A stretch of 64,000 nt of DNA from Paenibacillus oryzisoli (GTDB lineage: Bacteria > Bacillota > Bacilli > Paenibacillales > NBRC-103111): positions 170,896-234,895 of the forward strand of contig NZ_LYPB01000073.1 of NCBI RefSeq assembly GCF_001653565.1. The letters are read 5' to 3'. Positions within the stretch are counted from its first letter, which is position 1. Each line of letters starts with the position of its first letter. A program made the position numbers and the translations under genes. Below, one piece after another: positions 38,401-47,714 of this stretch. The notes under the pieces are model-generated. The model saw nothing but the letters and a program-made list of their open reading frames with translations. It made no database searches and was not told the origin of the DNA.

Positions 38401-40036
38401 CGGCGACCTTCGTATCCGAAGAACTGAAGATTGCTCCTGTGTCAACAGCGGTATAGGTAGTGCCTGTTACGGTATACAGGGGCAAGCTGCGGGTTTCACT
38501 CAACCCCAACGTGTATCCCGGGGCATCGAATAACATTTCCGTTGCATCCAGTTTAAATATATCCATGCTGTCGATTTCGGCAAGATTGTTCCCCTTCGAG
38601 AAACGAAGGACATTGTTGCCTTCTCTAAGATATACTTTCGCCGAGGAGAGCCCCCAACGATTCAAGCCGGAATAAACGATGTTCAAATTGACGCCAGAGC
38701 TCCCATTAATCGACAAGATATGGGAAGCGTCTGCCGCATTGGGTGAACCGTTGGCATTGCGCACAGACAGCATATAAAATCCCGTTTCCGGCACGTTTAC
38801 GGTAAACTGGGCATAATCATTGGCGTTCTTGATATTGGCAATCTTCTTTCCGCCGGAAGCGGTGCTTTCCAACCGAACAGCAGGAGAAGTTTCACCGCCC
38901 GGAGCTTTCACCAACAGCGCGTTTTCCGCTTCATAGCGCTTCCGTACTGGCTCGCCCGAAGGCAGAGCAATCGGTATGTTCGGATCGGCGGGCTCTCCTA
39001 GGTTCGGCGTATTGTCTGCTTTCCAAGTAAATTTCTGCGCTTGGACTTTTCGAGTCCAACCCGCTCCCGACCAGCGGGCGGCATGGTAGATGATCCAGTC
39101 CTCTGTGCCATCAGGAGACGTGACGATGCTGTGGTGACCAGGGCCATAAACGCCATTGGCTCCGGAGAAGATCGGCGTGTCTTTTTTCACCCAGGAGTCG
39201 GGATTCATCAAATCATCGCCGATCTTGGCCGTGATCAGCCCGAGGCAATAACTGTCTGTCCAGCTTCCGTTTGCAGAATAGACTAGATTAATCGTATCGC
39301 CCTTGATCGTCACTTCTGGACCTTCATTGATTCTGGCCGGGGACGATTCCCAATCATATTCAGACGTCGAGAGCAATACCCGTTCTGAACTGATGGTCCG
39401 TGGGTCACTCATCTCCGCGATATATAAATTTTGGAAGCTTCCGTCCGTTTCTTCCCAACCGGACCAGATGAAATAGTGTTTCTCATTTACAGTCAGCACA
39501 GTGCCGTCAATTGCCCAACGGTCGGTAGAATCAGTTATCTTCCCTTTGAACTCCCAGGTGCCGGTCAACGGATTTTCACTTTCGTTCTCCAGCACGTACA
39601 TGCGGTGGTTTGCGTTAGTTCCGTTGTCAGCCGCAAAGTAAATATACCATTTGGATTTGCCGTCGGTATCTTTGAGATAATGCATTTCAGGCGCCCAAAC
39701 ATTGGAGCTGTACATGGTGCCCTTAACTGGCGTCCAGGCAAGGCCCCTCTCGCCAGCCTCAATGCCGGTGATCGTTTTCGCTCTGCGGATCACGATGCCA
39801 CTGGAGTTGGCAAATACGTTGTAATAGTAGCCGTCGGTGTGCTTGTAAACCCAGGGATCGGCTCCTGTCTGCATGATTACATTGTAGAAATCCGACACAT
39901 TCTTTCCCTCCTGCGCAAATGCCGAATCTGTATTGGCTATCTTCGGTTCTGCCGCCGCAGCCAAACCGCTCCATTGCGGCAGCATCAGAAGCACTGCAAG
40001 ACAAATCAACAGATGTCTGAATTGTTTTTTGACCAT
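35411..40036 (-). CDS. Cell-surface GH43 (arabinanase/arabinofuranosidase-like) with SLH anchor
   Basis: About 1541 aa. Signal peptide ends near AAAAE (about 30). The GH43 five-blade domain (about 45-345) has all three catalytic acids visible: Asp in TGADPWVYKH (about 60), Asp in WAIDGTVL, Glu in INEGPEV. Then a CBM6-like module (about 360-490), two Big_2-type Ig domains, a helical FIVAR-like segment (about 760-840), a LamG-like sandwich, another Ig-like Big_2 domain, a Thr-rich repeat region and three SLH repeats. Family role: hydrolysis of arabinan or arabinoxylan side chains at the cell wall. Start at ATG 40036, 7 nt after AAGGAGG. Lies 46 nt downstream of the second GH43 gene. Confidence 0.88.
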   Translation of the reverse strand: MVKKQFRHLLICLAVLLMLPQWSGLAAAAEPKIANTDSAFAQEGKNVSDFYNVIMQTGADPWVYKHTDGYYYNVFANSSGIVIRRAKTITGIEAGERGLAWTPVKGTMYSSNVWAPEMHYLKDTDGKSKWYIYFAADNGTNANHRMYVLENESENPLTGTWEFKGKITDSTDRWAIDGTVLTVNEKHYFIWSGWEETDGSFQNLYIAEMSDPRTISSERVLLSTSEYDWESSPARINEGPEVTIKGDTINLVYSANGSWTDSYCLGLITAKIGDDLMNPDSWVKKDTPIFSGANGVYGPGHHSIVTSPDGTEDWIIYHAARWSGAGWTRKVQAQKFTWKADNTPNLGEPADPNIPIALPSGEPVRKRYEAENALLVKAPGGETSPAVRLESTASGGKKIANIKNANDYAQFTVNVPETGFYMLSVRNANGSPNAADASHILSINGSSGVNLNIVYSGLNRWGLSSAKVYLREGNNVLRFSKGNNLAEIDSMDIFKLDATEMLFDAPGYTLGLSETRSLPLYTVTGTTYTAVDTGAIFSSSDTKVAVIDGGVRVKAVSAGSATITATTNGRTATTTVSVAAEPKAVQSVAISGLDSILTSGQSSGSLQVMAGYNNYEVHNVTAAAQFTSSDPEVARINSDSVTQSVYAIKPGTALLTAEYNGKKAALNLTVIAASDVVQVATVVKVPSGATPKLPSIVDVVYNNQSKKAEVANWEREGLDFSSLGTVQVPVTLRLDGRDVPSTIAVNVIPGWGLDEIVIQLRNKLANFSYPLGDGLGNYSQSKFDSLVTEVKKAEEMAVNADLSKEQFDEELNKLAQEEAALLNSLNSIQDGVIYNAYRDFSGDTVGKYPYGITTEDLTNGATATVQEEAGNKFLRLTTSATSGKANLFLPYAGEVKAEGDQRIVIEYRARLNTSFQYANGAMMRNDSGTGNYSMVTAFDTGKIIVQNGPSTKVKVKDFQYNTWYKIKMVANGDAKTYTVYIDDVEVATDYNFRHTGGDKLTGQRFGVDGYANASIDFDDFKAMVTGGQKAAPGGVKHTNESAVGANDGSITGVTSSMEWSSDNGSTWSSVEADTIANLSPGTYWVRYSETVTHKASPHVVLTIMVYTQPVQVTGVSLSQTIAQLYTNHGDSYVQLTANVEPIDAANKTVSWSSSNPTVATVDGQGLVTVHAAGIAVIKVTTEDEGLTASCVVTVGVYDNDSGGSGGGESPIDGSNPIAPTVPTTGVTNADGSMTTSITDQTTGTVTETTVWLNGDREVITKERNGTITEVVTKQNGSKRETVNMPDGSSRSVTTDKQGVKVETDTTSLGVVTASVHLPEGVTQARVTIPFKNASASTVAFAIRENGTKEVIGTVITEAGLSFTAKGNMTVKLVDNKVVFRDVLNSHWAAEAIAFTASRGWLLGMEQGVFAPDASLSRAMLFTVLARLHGVETEGGENWYSKAKDWATTSGISDGNTPEASITREQLITVLYRYAGQPADKNTVKSFADSEEVSTWANDAIDWAVSAAILNGKLGNLVEPAAVVSRAELSAMLARFISWRNN

Positions 40037-40088
40037 GTACAATCCTCCTTGGAATCCTATTATCCTGTTGTCAATGGCGTTCCGTCTT

Positions 40089-43000
40089 CTATTGTCTGTT
40101 GTGCAGCATGTTCAGCATCACTCTGATTGCCTCTGCTCTTGTTGTTTGATCGCCTGGGGCGAATCGGTTTCCTTCTTCACCTTCAATAATGCCCTGCTTG
40201 CTCAAGTTTGCAACGGCACCTTTCGCCCAGTCAGGAATAGCCGTGTCATCCGCAAACTCTGTTGTTACCTTTTCGTCAGACTGATCCAGGGCATTGGCAA
40301 TCATCTTAGCCATCTCACTGCGGGTAATCTCAGCATCCGGACGGAAAGAACCATCCTCGTAACCGGTAATGATCCCTCTTTGCACCGCTTGCGCCACGGC
40401 ATTCAGCGCCCACACGCCTATCTTCTCCTTATCGGTGAACGTTAGCTGTGCGCTGTAAAGGGGGTTCCCTTGCAACTTGAGCGCATTAATGAGCATGGCG
40501 GCAAACTCGGCGCGTGTTACGGCTCGATCCGGCTTGAACGTACCGTCCGGATAACCGCTGACGATTCCTAGATCAATCGCTTGTTTGACATCGGACTCCG
40601 CCCAATGTGCCGCCATGTCACTCAAGTTGACCGTCACTTTCGGATCGATCAGGCTTGGTGCCTGATCGACGCCGAATACCGCAAACTTGGCAACGTTGTT
40701 CACCTTCACGGTAATGGAAGTGGTCTCACTGACCTGTCCGCCAATTTCCATCCAGTTTTTTCGTATTTCGTCATAGGAGAATACAGTCGGCTTTTGACCC
40801 ATCTTTAATTTGGTCGGATCGAAAATAATGGACAAAGTGATCTCCTTATCGAAATTCCCTGGGAAGTCCTTCCTAATCTCGAACACCGGACTGAGCATTG
40901 CATCTTTGACTGCAAGCAGCTTTTGTGTGTCTGTTACCTTACTGATGATAAGTTGGAACTCCTTTCGAGAAGCGCCTGCAGGGATCTCGATCTTAATCTC
41001 ATCACCTATGCCGAATTTGCCATTCTTATCTGCTTGAACCGTAAATTGGCTGTTATTCGCTGGAATAACGCCTTCGCTCGTTGGTGTTGCTGGTGAACTA
41101 TCTTCAGAAAAATCCCCATCATACGAACCTCCCCCAGAAGAACCACCCGAATTTTCAACCTTCCATTGCGCATACAGAGTCAGGTCCGCCCCGTCTATTG
41201 TGAATACCTGGCCTTCCGTGTAGCTGGTTCCGCTGCCATCCGCCCGTACATTCCAGCCAGCAAAGAAATAGCCCGGCTTCTTCAGATTGCCGGTATTGCC
41301 ATAGACTGATACCGTGACGCCCTGCCCATAGCTGCTGTCATCTACCGGCGCAAGACCGCTTGCTGCGCCGTTGCCGTTATAGGTAACGCTGTAGGACTGC
41401 GTTTCGAATATCGCAGTGATCATCACCACCTCGTCTGGCATGGTGAAGGTATTGCCAGTCACATTTAGTCCACTCGGACTATTCACCTGCCAGCCCTTGA
41501 AGAACTGGCCAGAATCTGGTGTAGCGGTCAAGGTAATCGCCGTATCTTTGACCGCTGACGATACATTGGCGCTAGCAGTGCCATGCCCCTCGGTTGTCAC
41601 TGTAATACTATGGTTAGCCAAAGCATAGCTGTCCACCACATTGACACTTAACACAGCCGGATTCCCCTGATTAAACAGGATAGAGAAGTCCGCCTTATCA
41701 CCGCTCTGCAACTCCAGCCCGGCCATAGTCTCGCGCTTGATGGTCAACATATCCCCATTGACCGTATAACCGTCTGTTCCCAATGTGCCATTATATACGA
41801 CACCTGTTACTGTTGCTGCGTACACCACCCCGGTAACAGTCTTGGCTTCATTCCATATGATGCTAGCGCTTATATCCCCAGGAACATAAAGATCGAAGGT
41901 GGCCTTTTCAGGACTAACATCCGCGTCCTTCTTGGTAACGGTAATGGTGAAGTACTTAGAGTAGTTCACGCCGATGTCGCTTCCATCTTCTATCGTAGCG
42001 GTGACAATGACTGTTCCCGCTCTTGTGGCGGACAGCACATTCCCATCCAGGATAGCTCTTGTTTGCCCGGCATCCTTGATGCTCCAGGCGATACTTTTGT
42101 GCGTGGTCCAATCCGGTGAGACTGTTCCGAAGAGAGTTAGCTCCTGGCCTGCCTGCACCGCCTCCGGGACAGCAGTAATGTCTGATACTCCGTAGAAGGT
42201 ATTGTCATATAGGTTGCGCAGCTCAATCTTAAACCGCTGGTGATCTTTCCCCTCGTCATCGGCCAACCGTATAACAGCGTTGTTTCCTTTGGATGCTTCA
42301 TTGACCGTAATCACTTTTCCATTGCTTTTGTTGATGATTTTGTAATAATCGCCATCCTTCTCCAGACGCCACTGTTCGGTATCGGAGGGAATCGGAGCTT
42401 CCTCAATAGTCTGATTTAGAATAAGCTCCTGAATACCCGACTCCGGCTTGATATCGAGGAAACGTGCTCCACGCATAATAAGAATCCGGTAATAGCCTGT
42501 TCCCAGATCCACGAATCGCATCAATTGACTATTGGTATCGCCATTGGAAAATTGGATGACTGCCGCTCCCTGATTGTATTTCTCACCTGCCACGCTCAGC
42601 GCTTTGCCGCTATGCTTCGGCTGGATCTTCACCATCTTCTCGGGGGTAAGCTCCCTGGCCGTCGTGCTCATGAATCCACCGCTGAATTTATCCAGGATCA
42701 GGCTGTCTATATTGAGCTGGCCCGTATCCGCTTCCTCACGGCGAAATTCAATGATGTTTTTTCCGGCCTGCAGATTGACAGTCTCGGTCGCATCCATCCA
42801 GGTATCCCAATTCACTGTCGGCGGCATGGAAACTTGCTTAACCTGGTTGCCGTTTACATACAGGGTCATCGTTCGATTCGACGACTGTACGCCCGAATAA
42901 CGCAAGGTTGACGTATAGGCCGCCGTATAGGGGACATTCACTTCAAATCGGACAGCATCCCCTTTTTTCTGGAATAAGCCGACATAACCGTTGCCTTCAA

Positions 43001-45332
43001 ACCATAGACGGTCTCTGCCGATCCCCGGCGTGCCCGAGAGGGTTGCCGCTTCCGCCTGATATTTCCAAGGCGTGCGCTTATTCAGATGAATATGATCGAT
43101 CTGGATAACCCCTGAATCTTCGGCTGCGCTCCTATAGGCGATGCTGTTTTTCCCTTTCTTCAGAGGAACCGTCACCGTATATTCCTTCCACATCACGGCG
43201 CCTCCAGCGTGGGGAAGGACGATGTCCTGCACAGGCGCGCCGTTCACCTCCAGCGACAATGTTTTGCCAACCTGCTCAGTGGCGTACCGCAGCTTGAGAT
43301 CATAGCTGGCTGCATATTCGGCCTCTACAGTAAATTCCAAGGACGAGTTCACCTGGGTCAGGCCGCTCACATACCCGATTCCCGTATTGCCATCCTGAGC
43401 CTGAACGATTCCGGCATCCGCCCCGCCTGTCGTTGTGGCGGATTCCGCCTCATACGTCCAGGTCGCCGCTTCGGTAACGGTGATATAATCGAGATTCACA
43501 TTCGCCGTATCGCCATGTTCATACCTATAGGTGATGACATTGCTTCCTTCTTTCAGGAATAAGTTGTCATAGCGGTCGGCCCACTTAGCCCATTCCTTCA
43601 GACCGAAGTAATTCGCTTGTTTGATCTTCACGCCATTCACATACATGGTCAAAGTTCGATCGTCCTCGCCTCCCGCGCCATAAGCCACCTTGACCGAATA
43701 GCTGCCCGCGTGAGGAGCGTTTACGGTAAAGCTGATCGCCGCGTTCGGCTCCGTGAATCCGCTGGCAAAACCTGAACCGCTATATCCCTCATGATTTTGA
43801 GCGATGCCCGCGCCGCCTGACAGCTCCGCGCTCTCCGCTTCATACAAGACGCTTTTCTTGGCAATGATCGCGTCCAGCCCCAATGCGCTTTTACCGGAAA
43901 GACGCACGATGTTGCTGCCTGTATTCAGCCGGATGTTGTGAACGGTTTTTAAGTCAAAGTTCAGCTTGTTCTCCGGTCCGGCATTAGACGGGAATACAAG
44001 CGCAGCCGGAGCCTCCTGGTTCACGCCCAACTTCATGGTGATCGATTCTGTCGTATTATTGTTGTAGCGGAAGTCCAGCGCATATGTCCCCCCTGAATTC
44101 GTGTTGATTGTAAATTCTACATAGTCGCTGTCATTGCCATTGATATACCTAGCATATCGGCCTGACGAGGCATAGATACTATTCATTGTTGCTCTTGCAG
44201 CCCCTGATAGTTGCGCGTCTTCCGCTTCATAGACTTCGCTCTTTTCCTCCCCGGAGGGGCGGCTAAGCACGGTGCCGGGGTTGGACGGAATGCCCAGATT
44301 GATGAAGTCATTATCGTCCCAATTGATCCGCTGGGCGCGAACCTCTCTATTCTTACCGCCTTGACTATGGGTCGGTATGCCATGGTATGTAATCCAGTCC
44401 TCTGTGCCATCTTCGGATTTCAGAAATAACGGCGAGCCAGTCGAATAAGAACCATTTTCATCCGAACGTTTCATGATCGGCTCGGGATGTTTATTCCATG
44501 CCGCTTCATTCTCCACACTTTGGGCCAAGTCAGCCCAGGACAGGCCCACCGCATAATTATCATGCGTGTAACTGCTGGCGGAATAGGCAAAATAAACTTT
44601 ACCATTCCGCTCCACCACGGCTGCGCCTTCATTAACATTATCAACATACTTCTCCCAGTCATAGGTCGGCCTGGCTAAAGTAAACTCTTCGCCTTCCAGT
44701 GTCCACGGGTTTTTCATCTTTACTATTGTGGGACACTCATCAAATTTCTCGTTCCCCGTTTTTGGATCTGTATAATAAAAATATTTGGTATAGGTAAGGT
44801 ACCTCTGTCCATTGATGGTTACAAAGCCGGTAGGCAGTCCATAGCTTTGCGTATTCAACAACCCCTGCTGGGGTGTAAGTCCGTCTCCATTATCATAGTT
44901 TCCCTTCAGTTCCCAGGTCCCTTCAAATGGGTCGGGCGAGCTATTCTCCAGAACATAAGAGCTGGGATGACCATAAGCAAAGCGCCCCGCTTGATCACTA
45001 TTCTTCGGACCGGATGCGAAATAGATGTACCATTTGCCATCAATTCTGTGTGCATCTGGCCCCCATATAAATTCCAGGTTCTCAGGTAACTTCCATACTT
45101 CTTTGCTCTTTGCGGTGGAAACGCCCAAAATGGTTTCATGCCGTTTCAATACAACATTGCCATCGCCTGCGGCGGAATAATAGTATCCATCCTCTTGCCG
45201 TTCAATGGTAGGGTCGGCGCCTTTCATCAGCGGGTTAAGATAATGAGATGAGACATCCGCATAAGCGATATTTGTCAACATCATTACGATCACTACCACC
45301 AGGGGTACAGCAAACAGTCCAATCCTCCTCAT
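40089..45332 (-). CDS. Giant cell-surface GH43-like protein with CBMs and SLH anchor
   Basis: 1747 aa. Signal peptide ends near IAYAD (about 25). A GH43 domain (about 28-355) has Asp in MKGADPTIER (about 40) and Glu in NVNEGAAVV. The place of the third catalytic Asp reads YGLPTGFVTI instead of IDG. Then four CBM6-like modules (YEAE starts, about 370-890), a ricin-type lectin domain (about 900-1040), an Ig-like domain, a CBM_X2-like domain, two bacterial repeat modules (InlB_B type), a ZU5-like region and three SLH repeats (FxD..HWA..G..G..DG.F.P pattern). AAGGAGG precedes the ATG. It may work as a pectin-side-chain hydrolase or mainly as a binding scaffold. Confidence 0.87.
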   Translation of the reverse strand: MRRIGLFAVPLVVVIVMMLTNIAYADVSSHYLNPLMKGADPTIERQEDGYYYSAAGDGNVVLKRHETILGVSTAKSKEVWKLPENLEFIWGPDAHRIDGKWYIYFASGPKNSDQAGRFAYGHPSSYVLENSSPDPFEGTWELKGNYDNGDGLTPQQGLLNTQSYGLPTGFVTINGQRYLTYTKYFYYTDPKTGNEKFDECPTIVKMKNPWTLEGEEFTLARPTYDWEKYVDNVNEGAAVVERNGKVYFAYSASSYTHDNYAVGLSWADLAQSVENEAAWNKHPEPIMKRSDENGSYSTGSPLFLKSEDGTEDWITYHGIPTHSQGGKNREVRAQRINWDDNDFINLGIPSNPGTVLSRPSGEEKSEVYEAEDAQLSGAARATMNSIYASSGRYARYINGNDSDYVEFTINTNSGGTYALDFRYNNNTTESITMKLGVNQEAPAALVFPSNAGPENKLNFDLKTVHNIRLNTGSNIVRLSGKSALGLDAIIAKKSVLYEAESAELSGGAGIAQNHEGYSGSGFASGFTEPNAAISFTVNAPHAGSYSVKVAYGAGGEDDRTLTMYVNGVKIKQANYFGLKEWAKWADRYDNLFLKEGSNVITYRYEHGDTANVNLDYITVTEAATWTYEAESATTTGGADAGIVQAQDGNTGIGYVSGLTQVNSSLEFTVEAEYAASYDLKLRYATEQVGKTLSLEVNGAPVQDIVLPHAGGAVMWKEYTVTVPLKKGKNSIAYRSAAEDSGVIQIDHIHLNKRTPWKYQAEAATLSGTPGIGRDRLWFEGNGYVGLFQKKGDAVRFEVNVPYTAAYTSTLRYSGVQSSNRTMTLYVNGNQVKQVSMPPTVNWDTWMDATETVNLQAGKNIIEFRREEADTGQLNIDSLILDKFSGGFMSTTARELTPEKMVKIQPKHSGKALSVAGEKYNQGAAVIQFSNGDTNSQLMRFVDLGTGYYRILIMRGARFLDIKPESGIQELILNQTIEEAPIPSDTEQWRLEKDGDYYKIINKSNGKVITVNEASKGNNAVIRLADDEGKDHQRFKIELRNLYDNTFYGVSDITAVPEAVQAGQELTLFGTVSPDWTTHKSIAWSIKDAGQTRAILDGNVLSATRAGTVIVTATIEDGSDIGVNYSKYFTITVTKKDADVSPEKATFDLYVPGDISASIIWNEAKTVTGVVYAATVTGVVYNGTLGTDGYTVNGDMLTIKRETMAGLELQSGDKADFSILFNQGNPAVLSVNVVDSYALANHSITVTTEGHGTASANVSSAVKDTAITLTATPDSGQFFKGWQVNSPSGLNVTGNTFTMPDEVVMITAIFETQSYSVTYNGNGAASGLAPVDDSSYGQGVTVSVYGNTGNLKKPGYFFAGWNVRADGSGTSYTEGQVFTIDGADLTLYAQWKVENSGGSSGGGSYDGDFSEDSSPATPTSEGVIPANNSQFTVQADKNGKFGIGDEIKIEIPAGASRKEFQLIISKVTDTQKLLAVKDAMLSPVFEIRKDFPGNFDKEITLSIIFDPTKLKMGQKPTVFSYDEIRKNWMEIGGQVSETTSITVKVNNVAKFAVFGVDQAPSLIDPKVTVNLSDMAAHWAESDVKQAIDLGIVSGYPDGTFKPDRAVTRAEFAAMLINALKLQGNPLYSAQLTFTDKEKIGVWALNAVAQAVQRGIITGYEDGSFRPDAEITRSEMAKMIANALDQSDEKVTTEFADDTAIPDWAKGAVANLSKQGIIEGEEGNRFAPGDQTTRAEAIRVMLNMLHNRQ

Positions 45333-45591
45333 TGCAACAATTTCCTCCTTCAGGAATTTTATTTGGAGTTTATTGCTGACAGGGAATGATCGCTCATAAA
45401 TAAATCGCTTTCATTTCCGCTAAAAGCTTCGCTCCATGGATGCTTTCACTGTACTTTGATTCCTCCATTCCAGGCCTTAAGAATCTTTAGGTGTTTCTGT
45501 ATGATTTTTGTTATTTAATTAATTCCGCTTTCAAACGGATCTTTTCATAAAATTCCCTAATAAAATTCTGGCTTTTACTTCAATAACGAAA
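45333..45591 (-). promoter_or_regulatory. GH43 promoter region with 38-bp element (copy 2)
   Basis: The element at 45475-45512 matches 35219-35256 at 35 of 38 positions, including the AAAAATC / AAAGATT half-sites spaced 21 bp. It lies about 145-180 nt upstream of the GH43 start. AAGGAGG precedes that start. Nothing else coding is seen here. Confidence 0.6.
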
Positions 45592-45619
45592 GAGGAGCTT
45601 GCCGCGAAGCAAGCCCCTC
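45592..45619 (-). terminator. Hairpin after the ADP-ribosylglycohydrolase remnant
   Basis: GAGGAGCTTGC pairs with GCAAGCCCCTC across CGCGAA, with one mismatch. The flank (TTATCGTTT) resembles the 3' flanks of other hairpins in this accessory zone. Confidence 0.45.
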
Positions 45620-45646
45620 AATTATCGTTTCCACTTAGTTGAACAA

Positions 45647-46254
45647 TCATATTACAATGTTGTACTTGTCATTGAATAGTCCGATGATTTGCTTTAACTT
45701 GAAATCGAGTCTTAACATGACTTCCGATACAATTTCCTTTGGAATTTCTTTATAGTACGCATGTGCTATACCTCCTGTAATACAAGCTATCGTGTCACTG
45801 TCACCACCAATTGAGCTACTGCTTGAGCACCCATGATACCATGCCTATGATTATGGGTTACTATTGCTGTTCTTCTGGATTCCGTCATCACTTCGTCTAA
45901 AGAGCTAAAGGCAAATCCTACTGGACATACTCTCATTGCCGATCCATTTCCATAACTTCTGTATGGCTTAGGATTGCTACTCAAAACCCATTCCTCAAAC
46001 TTTTGACCATACCCAGCGTCGGGATACCATCTAGCGTATTGCCTTAATTTATTAGCATATAATCGCTTGCTTGCGTAATGATCGAACAGCTTACTTTGTT
46101 CTTTCTTGTTTAGAATAGCATCAGCTATTGCTACCGTTAGAACTGTATCATCTGTAAATCTCGTAAACCTATCATAGAGCTTAAACTCAGTAGATTTAGT
46201 ATTATGCCACTCATACACGGATCCGATTACATCCCCTATAACTGCCCCTAACAT
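45647..46254 (-). pseudogene. ADP-ribosylglycohydrolase family gene, internally deleted and frameshifted
   Basis: The first ~150 codons encode an intact N-terminal half (MLGAVIGDVIGSVYEW, FTDDTVLTVAIADA, YGNGSAMRVCPVGFAF, VTHNHRHGIMGAQAV), then stop at 45787. In another frame the DNA continues as IGGDSDTIACITGGIAHAYY and on to a stop at 45647, the C-terminal metal-binding signature of the family. The segment between GAQAVA and the SIGGDSD motif, normally on the order of 100 residues, is missing at a junction near 45810, which also shifts the frame. The family removes ADP-ribose from proteins or small molecules; this copy cannot make a complete enzyme. Confidence 0.85.
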
Positions 46255-46319
46255 AATTCCCCCCTTGCCAAATCTGAATAACTTTTGCCATAATTATCGC
46301 ATACAAAGGAGGTTAGAGC

Positions 46320-47498
46320 TTGAAGTTTTTCACTATTTTTGCATCTAGAAATTCTAGTGACGATATCAGTAATATCATTGTAAACCTATATAATTATGGC
46401 CATACTGTTGAGAAAAACGAAAATATTTATATGGTTAAAACTAAATCGTTTTTCAACAAAAGGAAAACTACAATTCGGGTCTCCACTGAGATTACAGATC
46501 CCGCTTATTTTGAAACAAATATTCCTGGGATGATAGGTTTTTATAACCGTATACTTTTTGCGGATCCGAAGCTCAAGGAGCTTGTTCTAACTCAAATCTC
46601 TGTTTTCAATATGCTGATTTCATTTGAGGCGGAGAAAGAGCTTAGTGAAGAGCAAATGCAACTGTGTCTGGAACTTATGTCCAAAATTGAAGGAATAGGT
46701 TTTATTCAAAATGGAACATTACTTGATTATGACGGTCAAATCATTGTACATCCAGACGGAACATCAGGTCCGGCCGACTTCCGCCCACGAGCTTGCACAA
46801 ACAAAGTATTGGGAGCGGAGGTAGCTTCGTCCGAGGAAGGTGAACGAAGAAAATACGCTTCCATCGACTATATTAAGCAACGCGGTATTCTGCATCTGGA
46901 TACGCTGCCGCAGTTGCCCCCCGCAGCAATGTGTCAATGGAAAACGCAGCAAGAGATTGCCGAGAGAGCAATTTCCCTTTTAATCCTAATCCAGTACGCA
47001 TGTGATGTCGCCCAAGGAGGCGATCTAGTTGCGTCGAAAGAATTTGTTACAAATATGCTTCGCAAATTCTGCGTAGAAAACCGACTTACAGTGGAAGAAC
47101 GTCGCTTTTTGGAAGCAGTGGAACCGTCGCCACAAGAGGCCATTACTATTACATGGCAGTACGAAGCATATTGGACTCTAATCTGGGCACTGCATCTGGT
47201 GGATACTCTTGATTTCCCTGATCATACCTGCAACTGCAACTTTGCAATTGAGGTCGTCTCAAGATGCGAATCATTCGGAAATTTTTATCAACAGACCTCC
47301 TTACGCAGCCGGGAGGAGATTTTGGATGAGGCAGATAAAACTTATCGTCTACATTGGGCGTGTGTCAACAGTCGCCTCCAAGGGCAGGAAGCCTCCTCAG
47401 GCATGAATGAGAGCATCGTGATGGAGAGACGCAGGGGATTGTTCTGGGTGGTTGGTTGCACCAAGGAGGAGTGGGACCACATCCCGATGGATACATAG
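46320..47498 (+). CDS. DUF4272 domain protein
   Basis: A 392-aa cytosolic protein. The C-terminal half (about 175-385: KYASIDYIKQRGILHLDTLPQLP, TWQYEAYWTLIWALHLVDTL, LRSREEILDEADKTYRLHWACV, MERRRGLFWVVG) fits the DUF4272 family, of unknown function and often found in variable regions. The N-terminal half is poorly conserved by eye. Start is TTG at 46320, 7 nt after AAGGAGG. It is divergent from the broken ADP-ribosylglycohydrolase. Confidence 0.85.
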   Translation: MKFFTIFASRNSSDDISNIIVNLYNYGHTVEKNENIYMVKTKSFFNKRKTTIRVSTEITDPAYFETNIPGMIGFYNRILFADPKLKELVLTQISVFNMLISFEAEKELSEEQMQLCLELMSKIEGIGFIQNGTLLDYDGQIIVHPDGTSGPADFRPRACTNKVLGAEVASSEEGERRKYASIDYIKQRGILHLDTLPQLPPAAMCQWKTQQEIAERAISLLILIQYACDVAQGGDLVASKEFVTNMLRKFCVENRLTVEERRFLEAVEPSPQEAITITWQYEAYWTLIWALHLVDTLDFPDHTCNCNFAIEVVSRCESFGNFYQQTSLRSREEILDEADKTYRLHWACVNSRLQGQEASSGMNESIVMERRRGLFWVVGCTKEEWDHIPMDT

Positions 47499-47562
47499 GG
47501 TACTAAAGGTAAAAAGGACCGCTATTACTATTCTAATAATCCGTTTACTCCCCTTAGCAAGC

Positions 47563-47588
47563 GAAGGGCTGCACGCGGCAGCCCCTCA
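47563..47588. terminator. Hairpin after DUF4272 gene
   Basis: GGGCTGC (47566-47572) pairs with GCAGCCC (47578-47584), flanked by AAG and CTC. It may end both the DUF4272 transcript and the leftward fragment; no strong T run. Confidence 0.45.
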
Positions 47589-47590
47589 AA

Positions 47591-47710
47591 TTAAAAATAT
47601 ATCTTAAAACCCTTACTAACTGACACATCATATTCTTCTCGTTTAAAAGCACTTGTCCACGAATCATCTCTATCAACCCCTATATAACCCATTTGAGCAA
47701 GCTGCTGATA
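47591..47710 (-). pseudogene. C-terminal gene fragment
   Basis: A 39-codon open stretch ending in TAA (47591) reads like real protein (AQMGYIGVDRDDSWTSAF, then KREEYDVSVSKGFKIYF) but is cut by a stop at 47711 and has no start or ribosome site. Probably the tail of a lost gene; family not recognised. Confidence 0.35.
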
Positions 47711-47714
47711 TCAA

